From Amycolatopsis echigonensis (GTDB taxonomy: Bacteria > Actinomycetota > Actinomycetes > Mycobacteriales > Pseudonocardiaceae): a DNA stretch of 64,000 bases. The notes beneath the pieces are model-generated. The model was not told where the DNA came from. It saw only the letters and a program-made list of their open reading frames with translations, and ran no database searches. The stretch is from NCBI RefSeq assembly GCF_014174495.1, contig NZ_JACJHR010000025.1:1-64000 (forward strand). The letters run 5' to 3'. The translations under genes and the position numbers were made by a program. Below, piece after piece: positions 52,007 through 62,380 of this stretch. The stretch's first letter is position 1; every line of letters starts with the position of its first letter.

Positions 52007-53214
52007 TGCGTCCAGTTGAGTTCCCAGTCCCCGTAGGTGTCGTAGATCGGCAACGGCCCGCCAGGCGTGTTGACCGCCTCCACGACGTCGCCGAGGCCGA
52101 ACTCGTTGAAGAAGATCTGCGCGTTCTGCGGGTTCAGGTTGATGCATCCGTGCGACACGTTGGTGCTGCCTTGCGCCCCGACGCTCGCCGGGTTCTCGTG
52201 CACGAACTCTCCGTCGTTCGAGATCCGTTCTGCCCAGAACTCGGTCGACTTGTACGCCTTCGGCGAAGGCGGGCAGACCCCGTAGGTGCACGAGTCCATG
52301 ACGACTTGTTGCTGTTTGTCGGAAATGACGTGCGGACCGCTGTGGGTCGGGGTGGCGTCCTTACCCATGCTGATCGGCATCGTGCCGACGACCGCGCCGT
52401 TGTGCACGATTTGCATCTGATCGGTCGCACCGTCCGCTTTCGCGATCCAGGAGTCGTGGATGTGGTAAGTAGCCGACCGGTCCGTTTTGCCGTACACGCC
52501 CGAGCCCAAATTGACGCCGTACAGCTTCGCGTCCAGCTTCACGGTGGTGCCAGGCTGCCAATAGGACGGCGGCCGGTAGTGCAGGGTCCGGTCGTCGATC
52601 CAGTGCCAGCTACCTGGCTGCGAGGGCGTCGTGGTGACCGTGAGCGCGTTTTCGGCCGCGGCGCGGTCGGTGACCTTGTGGTCGAAGGACACCCCGATGA
52701 TCTGGCCGACGCCGAAGGTCAGTCCGGGCGCGGGCGGCGCCGGGGTCAACGCCGGGAACGCCTGCGCGGCCGGGCTCACGGTCGTCAGGGTGCTTTGCTG
52801 CGTCACGGTCTTGCCGTCCGTGCCGGTGGCGTCCGCGACCACGCGGTAGCTGGCCCCGTACGCGAGGTCTTCGGTGGAGGTCCATTTCGCCCCGTCCGGC
52901 GACAAGGCGCCAGCGACCGTGTTGCCCTTGCTCGCGTTCGTCACCGTGACGGTGGTGAGCTTCCCGTGCACCGCTTGCACGACGACCGGGGTCGTCGGGT
53001 TGATCCCGGAACCCGGCGAAGGCGAGATGCTCACCTGCGCGACCGGCCGCGGAGCCGGCGCGCCTCCCGCCGGTCCCGCCGACGGAGAGCTCGACGTCGA
53101 GCAGGCAGTGAGCGACAGGGCCACCGCGACGATCGCGCCGACCGCCAATCTTTTCGTCCCGAAGATCCGCCGGGCGGTCTCGCGCGCCAGAGACTGTTGT
53201 CCACCTCGTGCCAT
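51976..53214 (-). CDS. Lipoprotein L,D-transpeptidase (YkuD) with Ig-like domains
   Basis: 412 residues. A signal peptide with lipobox LTAC (AVALSLTACSTSS) anchors it outside the membrane. Two Ig-like segments (about 60-260) lead to the YkuD catalytic domain with VHENPASVGAQGSTNVSHGC, the Cys being the nucleophile that forms 3-3 peptidoglycan cross-links. The order matches mycobacterial LdtMt2-type enzymes. The start ATG at 53214 fits the signal peptide. The upstream gap of 258 bp to 53472 shows no gene. Confidence 0.93.
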   Translation of the reverse strand: MARGGQQSLARETARRIFGTKRLAVGAIVAVALSLTACSTSSSPSAGPAGGAPAPRPVAQVSISPSPGSGINPTTPVVVQAVHGKLTTVTVTNASKGNTVAGALSPDGAKWTSTEDLAYGASYRVVADATGTDGKTVTQQSTLTTVSPAAQAFPALTPAPPAPGLTFGVGQIIGVSFDHKVTDRAAAENALTVTTTPSQPGSWHWIDDRTLHYRPPSYWQPGTTVKLDAKLYGVNLGSGVYGKTDRSATYHIHDSWIAKADGATDQMQIVHNGAVVGTMPISMGKDATPTHSGPHVISDKQQQVVMDSCTYGVCPPSPKAYKSTEFWAERISNDGEFVHENPASVGAQGSTNVSHGCINLNPQNAQIFFNEFGLGDVVEAVNTPGGPLPIYDTYGDWELNWTQWQAGSALHH

Positions 53215-53472
53215 ACGACAAGAGACTACCGCCGACCACAGCCGGGACGCCGTGACATTGCTCCCCGCTGGACAGGCCAGGGTGCAGTGAGACACGTTCG
53301 ACGATCGCCGGGTCGGCAGCTGATGCATGACCGCGCGCGACCACAATGGCCAGGACGCCCGGATCTCGATCGCTGGGAGAAGCCTCCGAGGGGACCGCGC
53401 AGTTCCGCGGCGGTGGCCTCGGCGTCGCCGGTCCGGATCGTCGTCCAGCTGATGCGGTGGCGTGCACCACCT

Positions 53473-54405
53473 TCACCTGGGGTAGCCCGACTTGCGCCAC
53501 GCTTCCAGTTGACTCATCGTCGGATACGAGGGGCGCGCTCCGGGGCGTGTCGCCGCGAACGCTCCCACCTCGGAACCCAGCCTGACCGCTGCGGCGAGAT
53601 CGAGACCGCACGCGAGACCGTATCCGACGGTGCCGGCGAAAGCGTCCCCGCAGCCGGTCGTGTCTGCGGCATTCACCTGTACAGCAGGGATACTGGTGCA
53701 CCCGTCAGCGTCGACAAGCATCGATCCCCGAGAGCCGCGGGTCACGATGGCGCGGCGGATTCCCATGTGTCGCAACGCCGCCGCAGTCTCAGCGTCATCT
53801 TCGGCAGTGCCGGGAGGCATGGCGTCCGATCGCAACCGAGCCAGTTCGTGATCATTGACGATGACCACGAATGAGTCCCGGAAGAGTTCTTCGGCGACTG
53901 GCCGATACGGCGAAAGGTTGAGTACCACTTTCGCACCAGTCATCGCGGCACGCCGGGCGAAGGCAGCGACCGCATCGACCGGAATTTCGCAAGCAAGAAG
54001 AACGACATCTGCTTCCGCGACCGCGGCATCGGCCTCACCGCATGCCGCCATTTTCGCATTGGCGCCCGGGACGACAACGATCGAGTTCTCACCGCTCCCG
54101 TCGACGCTGATGAACGCAGACCCGGTCGATTCCTCCCGGTGCACGAGGATCCGCTCCGAACCGATCCCGAGCTCACGGAGCTCGTCCTTGACCGTACGCG
54201 CGGCGTCGTCTTCCCCGACCATCGCGACGAGTTCCACGTCGCCGCCGAGCAGGCGCGCCGCCGCAGCCTGGTTGAAGGACTTGCCTCCCACGCAGGTGCT
54301 GACGGACTCGGCCAGCACGGTCTCCCCCGGCTTCGGGATCGCCGGCATCCCAAGACAATGATCGATGTTCACCGAGCCGACGCTCAGGATCCGGCCGGTC
54401 CTCAA
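53473..54405 (-). CDS. PfkB-family carbohydrate kinase (ribokinase-like)
   Basis: 310 residues. N-terminal PfkB motif VGGKSFNQAAAARLLGG and the C-terminal catalytic ADTTGCGDAFAGTVGYG with the general-base Asp. Ribokinases usually read DTTGAGD; the Cys replacing Ala is mild. Probably phosphorylates ribose or a similar sugar freed from nucleosides. The TTG start overlaps the transporter stop (TTGA). It is adjacent to a LacI regulator and a nucleoside hydrolase, which supports nucleoside-sugar use. Confidence 0.9.
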   Translation of the reverse strand: MRTGRILSVGSVNIDHCLGMPAIPKPGETVLAESVSTCVGGKSFNQAAAARLLGGDVELVAMVGEDDAARTVKDELRELGIGSERILVHREESTGSAFISVDGSGENSIVVVPGANAKMAACGEADAAVAEADVVLLACEIPVDAVAAFARRAAMTGAKVVLNLSPYRPVAEELFRDSFVVIVNDHELARLRSDAMPPGTAEDDAETAAALRHMGIRRAIVTRGSRGSMLVDADGCTSIPAVQVNAADTTGCGDAFAGTVGYGLACGLDLAAAVRLGSEVGAFAATRPGARPSYPTMSQLEAWRKSGYPR

Positions 54406-55838
54406 TGGACAGTCCTGGCCGGGGTGGCCGCTGCTTCAGCGGAAACGGGGCGCGGGATCGCGAACGAGACGACGAAGGCGGCGACCAGAAGCGCCGCGCT
54501 GCCGATCGCCGCGGCGACGTAGCCGGTGCCCGGGGCTGTGGGAGACGGCGTCGCGGCTGTCTGGATCGCATAGATCACCAAAAAGCTGAGGCCGGCACCG
54601 ATGTTGAAGGCACCGGTATTCAGTCCGGGTAGGGAACCCGGGCGGTCCGCCGGGCTCAGGACGACCCCGAGACCGTTCAGCATGATGTTCGCTACGCCCG
54701 CGTAGGTGACTCCGACCCATACGGCGATGACGAACAGAAAGATCGGGGCGGTGGCGGCCACACCGAACGTCAGGGCGACCATGCCGATGAACGCGCCGGC
54801 GATGCCCGACCGCAGCATCGTCCGGTAGCCGAAACCCGCGGCGAGCCGTCCGGCGAGCGGGCCCACGAGCAGACCGGCGACAGCGTAGGGCGTGAGGACG
54901 AGAGCCGACACTCCTTCGGCACTGAGGCGGAACCCGAGTGCGCCGTCCTGAGCGAGCGCCGGGAGGATGCCGTTCATCATCGCGAAGACGCCGGCCAGAG
55001 TCAGCGCGGTCGTGCTGACCAATGCCCAGGTTGCCCGCTCCCGCAGCTGCGAGATCGGGACCAAGGGAGCGGAGACACGTCCCTCTACGAGCCAGAACAC
55101 GGCGAAGGCGACCGCGGCGAGAACGACGGTTCCGAGCGCGATAGCCAAGTTGGCGTTGAGCAGCTTGCCCAGTTCGTTGACGGCGATCAGTGCCGCGCCG
55201 ACGGCGACGACGAGCAGTACAGTTCCCCCGATGTCGAGGCGGCGACGGTCCTTCGCGAAGGATTCGCGGGTCAGCAGGCGCACCAGGACCGCTGCGACAA
55301 CGGCCACCGCCCCCATCGTCCAGAAGATGGAGTGGAATCCGTGTTCGGTCACGAGGTAGCCGCCGAGGAGGGCGTCGAATCCGGCGATCCCGCCGTTGAC
55401 CGCGGTGACCACCCCCATGAGCGTTCCGTACGTCTTCGGCTCTCGGACCTCGACGCGCAACATCACCAGCGAGATCGGGACGACGGGGCCGGATGCGCCC
55501 TGGATGACCCGGCCGACGAAAAGCATTTCGACATTCGTCGCCAGCGCGGCGAGCACGCAGCCCGCGGCCATCAAGAGCAGCGCGCCGGTGAGAGCACGAC
55601 GCCGGCCGACGATATCGGCGAGCCGGGGAAGAAACAACGAGAACAGGGCGGCGGCGGTGAAAAATGCGGTTTGCGTGTCGGCCACCGCGCCCGCGCTGAC
55701 GTTCAATTCCCGCTGAATCGACACCAGCGCCGGACTGAGCATGCTTGCGTTCAACTGGAACGCCAAGCAAGCGGAAAGCAAAGCCACCATCAATATCGCG
55801 ACCGGCGACCCGGACCGGGCTCGGTTGACAGACGTCAT
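54402..55838 (-). CDS. MFS transporter
   Basis: A 478-residue major facilitator with about 12-14 membrane helices, and the loop signature PRLADIVGRRRALTGALLL between helices 2 and 3. Chosen ATG at 55838 has GAGGTG 6 bp upstream. Substrate likely a nucleoside or sugar by context; drug-efflux-like members share the same fold, so this is uncertain. It is divergent from the LacI gene and co-transcribed with the PfkB kinase. Confidence 0.88.
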   Translation of the reverse strand: MTSVNRARSGSPVAILMVALLSACLAFQLNASMLSPALVSIQRELNVSAGAVADTQTAFFTAAALFSLFLPRLADIVGRRRALTGALLLMAAGCVLAALATNVEMLFVGRVIQGASGPVVPISLVMLRVEVREPKTYGTLMGVVTAVNGGIAGFDALLGGYLVTEHGFHSIFWTMGAVAVVAAVLVRLLTRESFAKDRRRLDIGGTVLLVVAVGAALIAVNELGKLLNANLAIALGTVVLAAVAFAVFWLVEGRVSAPLVPISQLRERATWALVSTTALTLAGVFAMMNGILPALAQDGALGFRLSAEGVSALVLTPYAVAGLLVGPLAGRLAAGFGYRTMLRSGIAGAFIGMVALTFGVAATAPIFLFVIAVWVGVTYAGVANIMLNGLGVVLSPADRPGSLPGLNTGAFNIGAGLSFLVIYAIQTAATPSPTAPGTGYVAAAIGSAALLVAAFVVSFAIPRPVSAEAAATPARTVH

Positions 55839-55911
55839 TGTCGGCACCTCGGTTTCGATCATGAATGTGGTAGACTGACGCAGTTTCATTGTGTGAATTT
55901 ACGGAGTAGCA

Positions 55912-56967
55912 ATGGCGGTTTCGCTTCAAGATGTCGCCGACGCCGCCGGCGTCTCGATCGCGACCGCGTCGCGCGCACTCGGCAGCAAGGGCCGGGTGTC
56001 GGAAGCGACGATGCGCCTCGTGCGCGAGACCGCGGATCGCCTCGGCTATCAGGTGAACGTACTGGGCAAAGCACTCCGCGAGGGATCCGACGGCGTCGTC
56101 GGGATCGTGGTTCCGATGGTGAGCAATCCTTTCTACGCGTCCCTCGTCCACGAGTTCGAAGACCAATTGGCGGCATTCAACCTGAAGTTGCTCATCGCGG
56201 ACTCGCACGGCGAACTCGACCGCGAGATCGAACGCCTCGAAGCGTTGGCCAGCAGGCGAGTGAAGGGAATTTTCGTCGTCCCCGCCTACTTCGACCGGTC
56301 ACGGCCGACGATTGTCGATGTCGCACAGCGCCTCCCTGTCGTACAAGTCGATCGCCGAGTCGAAGACGACGCTGATTTGTCTTTTGTCGGCGTCGACAAC
56401 GCAGCGGGCATCGACCAGGTCCTCCGGCACGTCTCCGGCCAAGGCGCCGAAACAGTCGCATTCGTCGGCGCCGACAATCGGACCTCAGTCGGCCGGGAGC
56501 GTCGGCAGGCCTTCGCGGCGAGCGCGAAACGCCTCGGCCTCACCGTGCAGAAGCCGGTCATCGACCGCTACCTCTTCGAATTCGGCCTGTCGGCGGCGAG
56601 CCAGCTGATGCGGCGTTCGAAGCTGCCGGACGCGGTGATCGCCGGTGACGACCTCATCGCCACCGGGCTCCTCGCCGGATTCGTCCGCCAGGGGAGGTCG
56701 GTCCCGGAGGACGTCATGATCACCGGATTCGACGGCACGATCCTGGCCGACATCTGCAGTCCGACCTTGACGACGGCGCAGCAGCCGATGGCGAAGATCG
56801 CCGAGGTCGCGGTCAACCAGCTGATGCGGCAGATCGACGACGCGACCGCCGCCGGGTCGCACACCCGGCTCCGCACGACGTTGCGCCAAGGCGGCTCGAC
56901 CGGTCGCCAACCCTTGGCGGAGGCGTCCCACGGCGTCACTTCAGGTTCGCGACAGCCTCGCGGATGA
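55912..56967 (+). CDS. LacI-family transcriptional regulator
   Basis: 351 residues: LacI HTH (SLQDVADAAGVSIATASRAL) and a periplasmic-binding-like effector domain (VVGIVVPMVSNPFYASLVHE). ACGGAG precedes the ATG. It most likely represses both the divergent MFS-PfkB operon and the nucleoside hydrolase gene, whose promoter has paired AATCGTTT-type sites. Its 3' end overlaps the convergent hydrolase gene by 32 bp. Confidence 0.92.
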   Translation: MAVSLQDVADAAGVSIATASRALGSKGRVSEATMRLVRETADRLGYQVNVLGKALREGSDGVVGIVVPMVSNPFYASLVHEFEDQLAAFNLKLLIADSHGELDREIERLEALASRRVKGIFVVPAYFDRSRPTIVDVAQRLPVVQVDRRVEDDADLSFVGVDNAAGIDQVLRHVSGQGAETVAFVGADNRTSVGRERRQAFAASAKRLGLTVQKPVIDRYLFEFGLSAASQLMRRSKLPDAVIAGDDLIATGLLAGFVRQGRSVPEDVMITGFDGTILADICSPTLTTAQQPMAKIAEVAVNQLMRQIDDATAAGSHTRLRTTLRQGGSTGRQPLAEASHGVTSGSRQPRG

Positions 56968-57869
56968 GCTGCCAGAACCTGGGCACGTCCAGCGTGATCG
57001 CGACGTCGGCGTTCGGTTCCTTCTTCAGCATGTCGTGCAGGTCGACCGCCGTGGCTCCGGAGGTGAACTCTCCCTTGGTCTCGATGTCGACGTGGCTCCG
57101 CTGCACGGTCGCCACGGCCCGGTCGATCGCGATCGCGATCGTGATGGGGTCGTGCAACGGCCCTTCCGGCATGCTTTCGACCGCATCGTAGGTACTGCAG
57201 AAGAAACGGAGCAGCTCGACACCGAAGGCGCTGGTTTCGTTCCCGATCGCCCCGATCGACTGAATCACCTCTTCGGTGATCAGGGCTTGGTGCGAGATGT
57301 TCAGCCCGACCATCGTGAGCGGGAGGCCGGACTTGAAGACGACGTCGGCCGCTTCCGGGTCGACCCAGGCGTTGAACTCGGCGTAGGCGCCGACGTTCCC
57401 CCGCCCCGTCGAGCCGCCCATCCAGATGATCTCCTTGATCTTCCCCCGAAGATCGGCGCGCTGCTCCAGCAACATCGCGATATTGGTGAGCGGTCCGGTC
57501 GGGACGAGGGTGACGGGGGCCGGCGCGCTCTCGAGAATCTCCCCGATCAGTTCAAGCGCGCTTCGCTCGTCCAGCGGCACCGTGGGTGCGGGCAGCACCG
57601 GACCGCCGAGCGCGTTGTCCCCGTGGATCCAGGTCGCCGGGGTGAGTTCGCGCCGCAAGGGCTTGTCCGCCCCCGGCAGCGATCGGCACGCCCTCGACGC
57701 CGGCCACGGTGAGGGCGACTCGCGCGTTGTGCGTGGTGTGTTCCAGGCGACCGTTCCCCCCGACTGTCGTGACGCCGAGCAGGTCGATCGCCGGGTTCCC
57801 GGCAGCCAGCCAGAGGGCGAACACGTCGTCGTGGCCGGGGTCGCAGTCGATGATGACCGGAGTGGGCAT
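56936..57869 (-). pseudogene. Nucleoside hydrolase with a frameshift
   Basis: Two frames add up to one inosine-uridine-preferring hydrolase of about 310 residues. The 5' frame has PVIIDCDPGHDD (metal-binding aspartates) and the 3' frame has VPTGPLTNIA, IIWMGGS, EFNAWVDPEAA and the late GPLHDPITIA. The frames join at a run of five C (57670-57674, plus strand); removing one restores IAAGADKPLRRELTP. It is either a real loss of function or a homopolymer sequencing error. It would hydrolyse nucleosides to base and ribose for the PfkB kinase. AAGGAG precedes the ATG. Confidence 0.88.
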
Positions 57870-57890
57870 GCTTACTCCTTCACGCGGTGC

Positions 57891-57924
57891 GTAATCGTTT
57901 CCACTAAGGTGCGGAAACGATTAC
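57891..57924. promoter_or_regulatory. Paired LacI-type operators before the nucleoside hydrolase
   Basis: GTAATCGTTTCC (57891-57902) and GGAAACGATTAC (57913-57924) are perfect inverted arms with a 10-bp gap. Each holds a CG-centred AATCGTTT core typical of LacI-family sites. They lie 22-55 bp before the hydrolase start. The rest of the gap up to 58187 shows no gene. Confidence 0.8.
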
Positions 57925-58187
57925 ACTCCCCGCTTGGCTTGTCAAGGTCCGAGGAGCACGGCAGGCGCTCGCCGACCCTCGGTGACTTCACCGGGAGGGA
58001 AAACGTGCGCATCAGCAGGCGTCGGTGCGGCGGGCCGCCACCGCGATGGCACCGGTGGAGGAACTGGGCGGGGGCGGATCCTCGCACTGCGCTCCTGGTA
58101 GTTCTCCGGACTACGCGGCAAGGCGCAGGCCATGCTCACTCACTGACAGCCGGGAATCCCTTGTGGACAGTGGCAGGTCAATCTTGG

Positions 58188-58334
58188 CTACCCAGCACGC
58201 ATCCCGCTCGTCTCAACGCGCCGTTCGATCTCCCATCCGGTGCCTGCCAAGGCCCGGCGGGCCCGTTCGAGGCATTCGCGGTGCGCGGAAGCCCCGTCGG
58301 AGGAGAGCTGGTCGGGAACATCGTCGTCGGACAT
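58188..58334 (-). CDS. Small hypothetical protein (48 aa)
   Basis: A 48-residue frame (SDDDVPDQLSSDGASAHREC, then LERARRALAGTGWEIERRVE) with GGAAAGG about 9 bp before the ATG. It is divergent from the crotonase-like gene. The acidic start and amphipathic helix look protein-like, but no family is known. Three GCACCACC copies (58361-58384) lie just upstream. Confidence 0.4.
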   Translation of the reverse strand: MSDDDVPDQLSSDGASAHRECLERARRALAGTGWEIERRVETSGMRAG

Positions 58335-58483
58335 CAGCACATACCTTTCCGGGAGATTCCGCACCACCGCACCACCGCACCACATCGGCACACCGGCGGA
58401 GATCTCGTTCTGAGACAGAACCCGGCCTCGGCCCGACCTACGCTTCGGCGACGTCGATGCCCAGGAGGCCAGGAGGTCCGGGG

Positions 58484-58897
58484 ATGCTGGAATACCGGAA
58501 CGGAACGGTCGTGGTGCGCTTCCGAGCAGGGGAAACCGGCCAGCTCGTCGCGGCACTCGCTTACGCCGGGCGGCGTCCGGTGGTGTTGACCGGAATCGGC
58601 CGCCAGTTCGCGCCCGATCTCGGGGCGGGCCCCGCGCTGGCTGCCGTGCGCGAGCACCCGGCACCGGTGGTCGCCGCCATCAACGGGGACGCGATCGGCG
58701 CGGGCTACGCGCTCGCCGAAGCTGCCGACCTCCGGATCATGTCCGGCGGTGTCGTGCACCCGTCCGGCTGGCCGCAGCCGCTCGACGCGGCCGCCGCGGT
58801 CGCCGCTGGGCTCGTGGATCTCCACTGCCCGCCCGCACGGCTGCTCAGCCTCGCTGTCCGGCTGGCCGCGTACGCCCGCCCCGACGCCGCCGCGTAG
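58484..58897 (+). CDS. Short crotonase-like (enoyl-CoA hydratase/isomerase) protein
   Basis: 137 residues, half the usual 260. The core APVVAAINGDAIGAGYALAE then AADLRIM matches the CoA-binding centre of the family. The N-terminal strands are shortened and the C-terminal trimerisation helices are reduced to AAAVAAGLVDLHCPPARLLS. AGGAGG lies 7 bp before the ATG, so it looks expressed rather than decayed. It might be a regulatory or inactive relative. It is convergent with the groEL gene across a strong terminator. Confidence 0.75.
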   Translation: MLEYRNGTVVVRFRAGETGQLVAALAYAGRRPVVLTGIGRQFAPDLGAGPALAAVREHPAPVVAAINGDAIGAGYALAEAADLRIMSGGVVHPSGWPQPLDAAAAVAAGLVDLHCPPARLLSLAVRLAAYARPDAAA

Positions 58898-58901
58898 TCG
58901 A

Positions 58902-58940
58902 CCGCGCCGGGTCCGCCCGTAGGAAGCGGACCCGGCGCGG
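58902..58940. terminator. Perfect 15-bp bidirectional terminator
   Basis: CCGCGCCGGGTCCGC (58902-58916) and GCGGACCCGGCGCGG (58926-58940) with a 9-base loop. It ends both the crotonase-like gene and the monooxygenase operon. Confidence 0.88.
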
Positions 58941-58952
58941 GACCCCCGGTTC

Positions 58953-60626
<1,674 letters not shown>

Positions 60627-61652
60627 TCAGGGAATGAGGATCGCGCGGCCGCGGACCCGGCCGGCGCTGAGATCGTCGATCGCCTGCTGGAAGTCGTCCA
60701 GCCGGTACCGCGCGGTGTGCAGCTTCACGTCGCCGCGGGCGGCCAGCACCATCAGGTCCTGCAGATCGGAGTACGAGCCGACCAGGTTGCCGACGAAGTT
60801 GATCTCGGTGGAAATGATGTCGATGGTCGGGACGTCGAGGTTCTCGCCGTAGCCGACCACGTAGTAATTGCCCGCGCGGCGCAGCATCCGCACCCCTTCG
60901 GCGGTCGCGCCGCCTTCGCCGACGAAGTCCACCACGGCTTCCGCGCCGTGGCCGCAGGTCAGGTCGAGCACTGCGTCCACATGAGACCCGTCGGCGACGA
61001 TCGTGACGTCCGCGCCGATTTCCTTGGCCAGCGCCAAAGCCGCCGGGTTGCGGTCCAGCACGACCAGCGTCGCCGCGCTCATCGCTTTCAGGCATTGAAC
61101 GCCGATGTGACCGAGCCCGCCCGCGCCGATGATCACGCAGACATCGCCGGGACGCAGCAGTTTCGCCGCCTTCGCGGCCGCGTGCTGCGCGGTGAGCCCG
61201 GCGTCGGCGAGCGCGGCCACGTCGGCCGGTTCGAGGTTGTCGGCGAGCTTGACGCAGGACCGGGCAGACGTGCGGAGGTACTCCGCGTACCCGCCGTTCG
61301 TGTCGATGCCGGGGAAATCCGACTGCTCGCAGTGCACGTCGTCACCGCGCCGGCACGCCCGGCACAGCCCGCAGGTGATGAGCGGGTGCAGGATCACCTT
61401 GTCCCCCACCGAGACGTTGGTGACCGCGTCGCCGACGGCGTGCACCCAGCCCGCGTTCTCGTGCCCGATCGTGTAAGGCAGCGCGACGCCGGATTTCTCC
61501 GCCCACTGCCCTTCGAGGATGTGCAGGTCGGTGCGGCACACCCCGGCCGCGCCGACTTTGACCACCACGTCGAGCGGGCCGGCGACCTTCGGTTCGTCGA
61601 CGTCGCGGAGTTCGAGATTCCGGTGGTATCCGGTGACCTGGACGGCTTTCAC
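60627..61652 (-). CDS. Zinc-dependent alcohol dehydrogenase
   Basis: 341 residues of the medium-chain dehydrogenase family. Catalytic zinc ligands in GVCRTDLHI and GHENAGWV, structural zinc in CGLCRACRRGDDVHC, and NAD-binding GAGGLGHIG. In prm/mim operons this gene (adh1) oxidises 2-propanol or related alcohols formed from propane to the ketone. The GTG start overlaps the stop of the DUF59 gene (GTGA). It lies between the DUF59 and groEL genes. Confidence 0.93.
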   Translation of the reverse strand: MKAVQVTGYHRNLELRDVDEPKVAGPLDVVVKVGAAGVCRTDLHILEGQWAEKSGVALPYTIGHENAGWVHAVGDAVTNVSVGDKVILHPLITCGLCRACRRGDDVHCEQSDFPGIDTNGGYAEYLRTSARSCVKLADNLEPADVAALADAGLTAQHAAAKAAKLLRPGDVCVIIGAGGLGHIGVQCLKAMSAATLVVLDRNPAALALAKEIGADVTIVADGSHVDAVLDLTCGHGAEAVVDFVGEGGATAEGVRMLRRAGNYYVVGYGENLDVPTIDIISTEINFVGNLVGSYSDLQDLMVLAARGDVKLHTARYRLDDFQQAIDDLSAGRVRGRAILIP

Positions 61653-62380
61653 GATCGGCTCCTGGTGTCGACGACGAGCGGTGCGGCCCCTTCGGGATCC
61701 GCGTACCGGGTGGCGAGCAGCCCGCGGCAGAAATGCGCGTTGCCCTCGATCGAAATGCGGGTGGCGGCCGCCAAACGCAGCCACAGCGCGGCGTCCTGCT
61801 TGCCGACCGGACGGCCGGTGTGGTCCACGGCCACCCGCGCGTGCGCGTCGGTCGGCAGCCCGAGCGCTTCCCGCCGGCGCAGCAGTGCGTTCTTCAACCG
61901 GCCTTCCGGCAGGTCGAGCAGCTCCAGCAGCGGCAGCTCTTCGAGCGTCCACGCACCGCCGGCCAGCACCGCGCGGCAGCACCGTTCGACCGCGGCGAGA
62001 TGCGCTTTCCGCTGGAACGTCCGGCGCAGTTCGTCAAGACTTCGCTCCGCCTCGACGCCGAATGTTCCGACGTATCCGGCACCGGCCGCGAGCCCGCTGT
62101 TGATCTTCACGGAGTCGTGGTGGTCGTCCAGCAGCACCCTGACCCGGCCCGCCTCCGGAAGCGCCGAGAGCGCGTCGTAGGCGTCCGAAACCATCAGGTA
62201 CGCGAAATTCGGCGCGCAGAACGAGGTCGGCAGCCGCAGATGCACCTCCACGCCCGCGTCGTCGATCGTGACCGAGCGGACGAAGCCGAGTTCGGTCACC
62301 GGCTGGTCCAGCTCGGGGTCGAACACCGTCGCCAGCGCCGACAGGACCTGCGCGTCCAGGGAAACCGCGGCGGTGGTCAT
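61649..62380 (-). CDS. DUF59/MIP18-type iron-cluster assembly protein
   Basis: 243 residues. The N-terminal domain has the MIP18 pattern FDPELDQPVTELGFVRSVTI and the later PTSFCAPNFAYLMVSDAYDA with a conserved Cys for metal handling. The last 130 residues are helical and less common. Proteins of this kind sit at the same place in mim/prm operons and may help fill the diiron centre or the reductase Fe-S cluster. ATGA overlap with the amidohydrolase gene. Confidence 0.88.
   Translation of the reverse strand: MTTAAVSLDAQVLSALATVFDPELDQPVTELGFVRSVTIDDAGVEVHLRLPTSFCAPNFAYLMVSDAYDALSALPEAGRVRVLLDDHHDSVKINSGLAAGAGYVGTFGVEAERSLDELRRTFQRKAHLAAVERCCRAVLAGGAWTLEELPLLELLDLPEGRLKNALLRRREALGLPTDAHARVAVDHTGRPVGKQDAALWLRLAAATRISIEGNAHFCRGLLATRYADPEGAAPLVVDTRSRS

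Noticed and set aside
58361..58384. Three tandem GCACCACC copies
   Set aside because: Real but short; may be chance in GC-rich DNA. Noted under the neighbouring small gene only.
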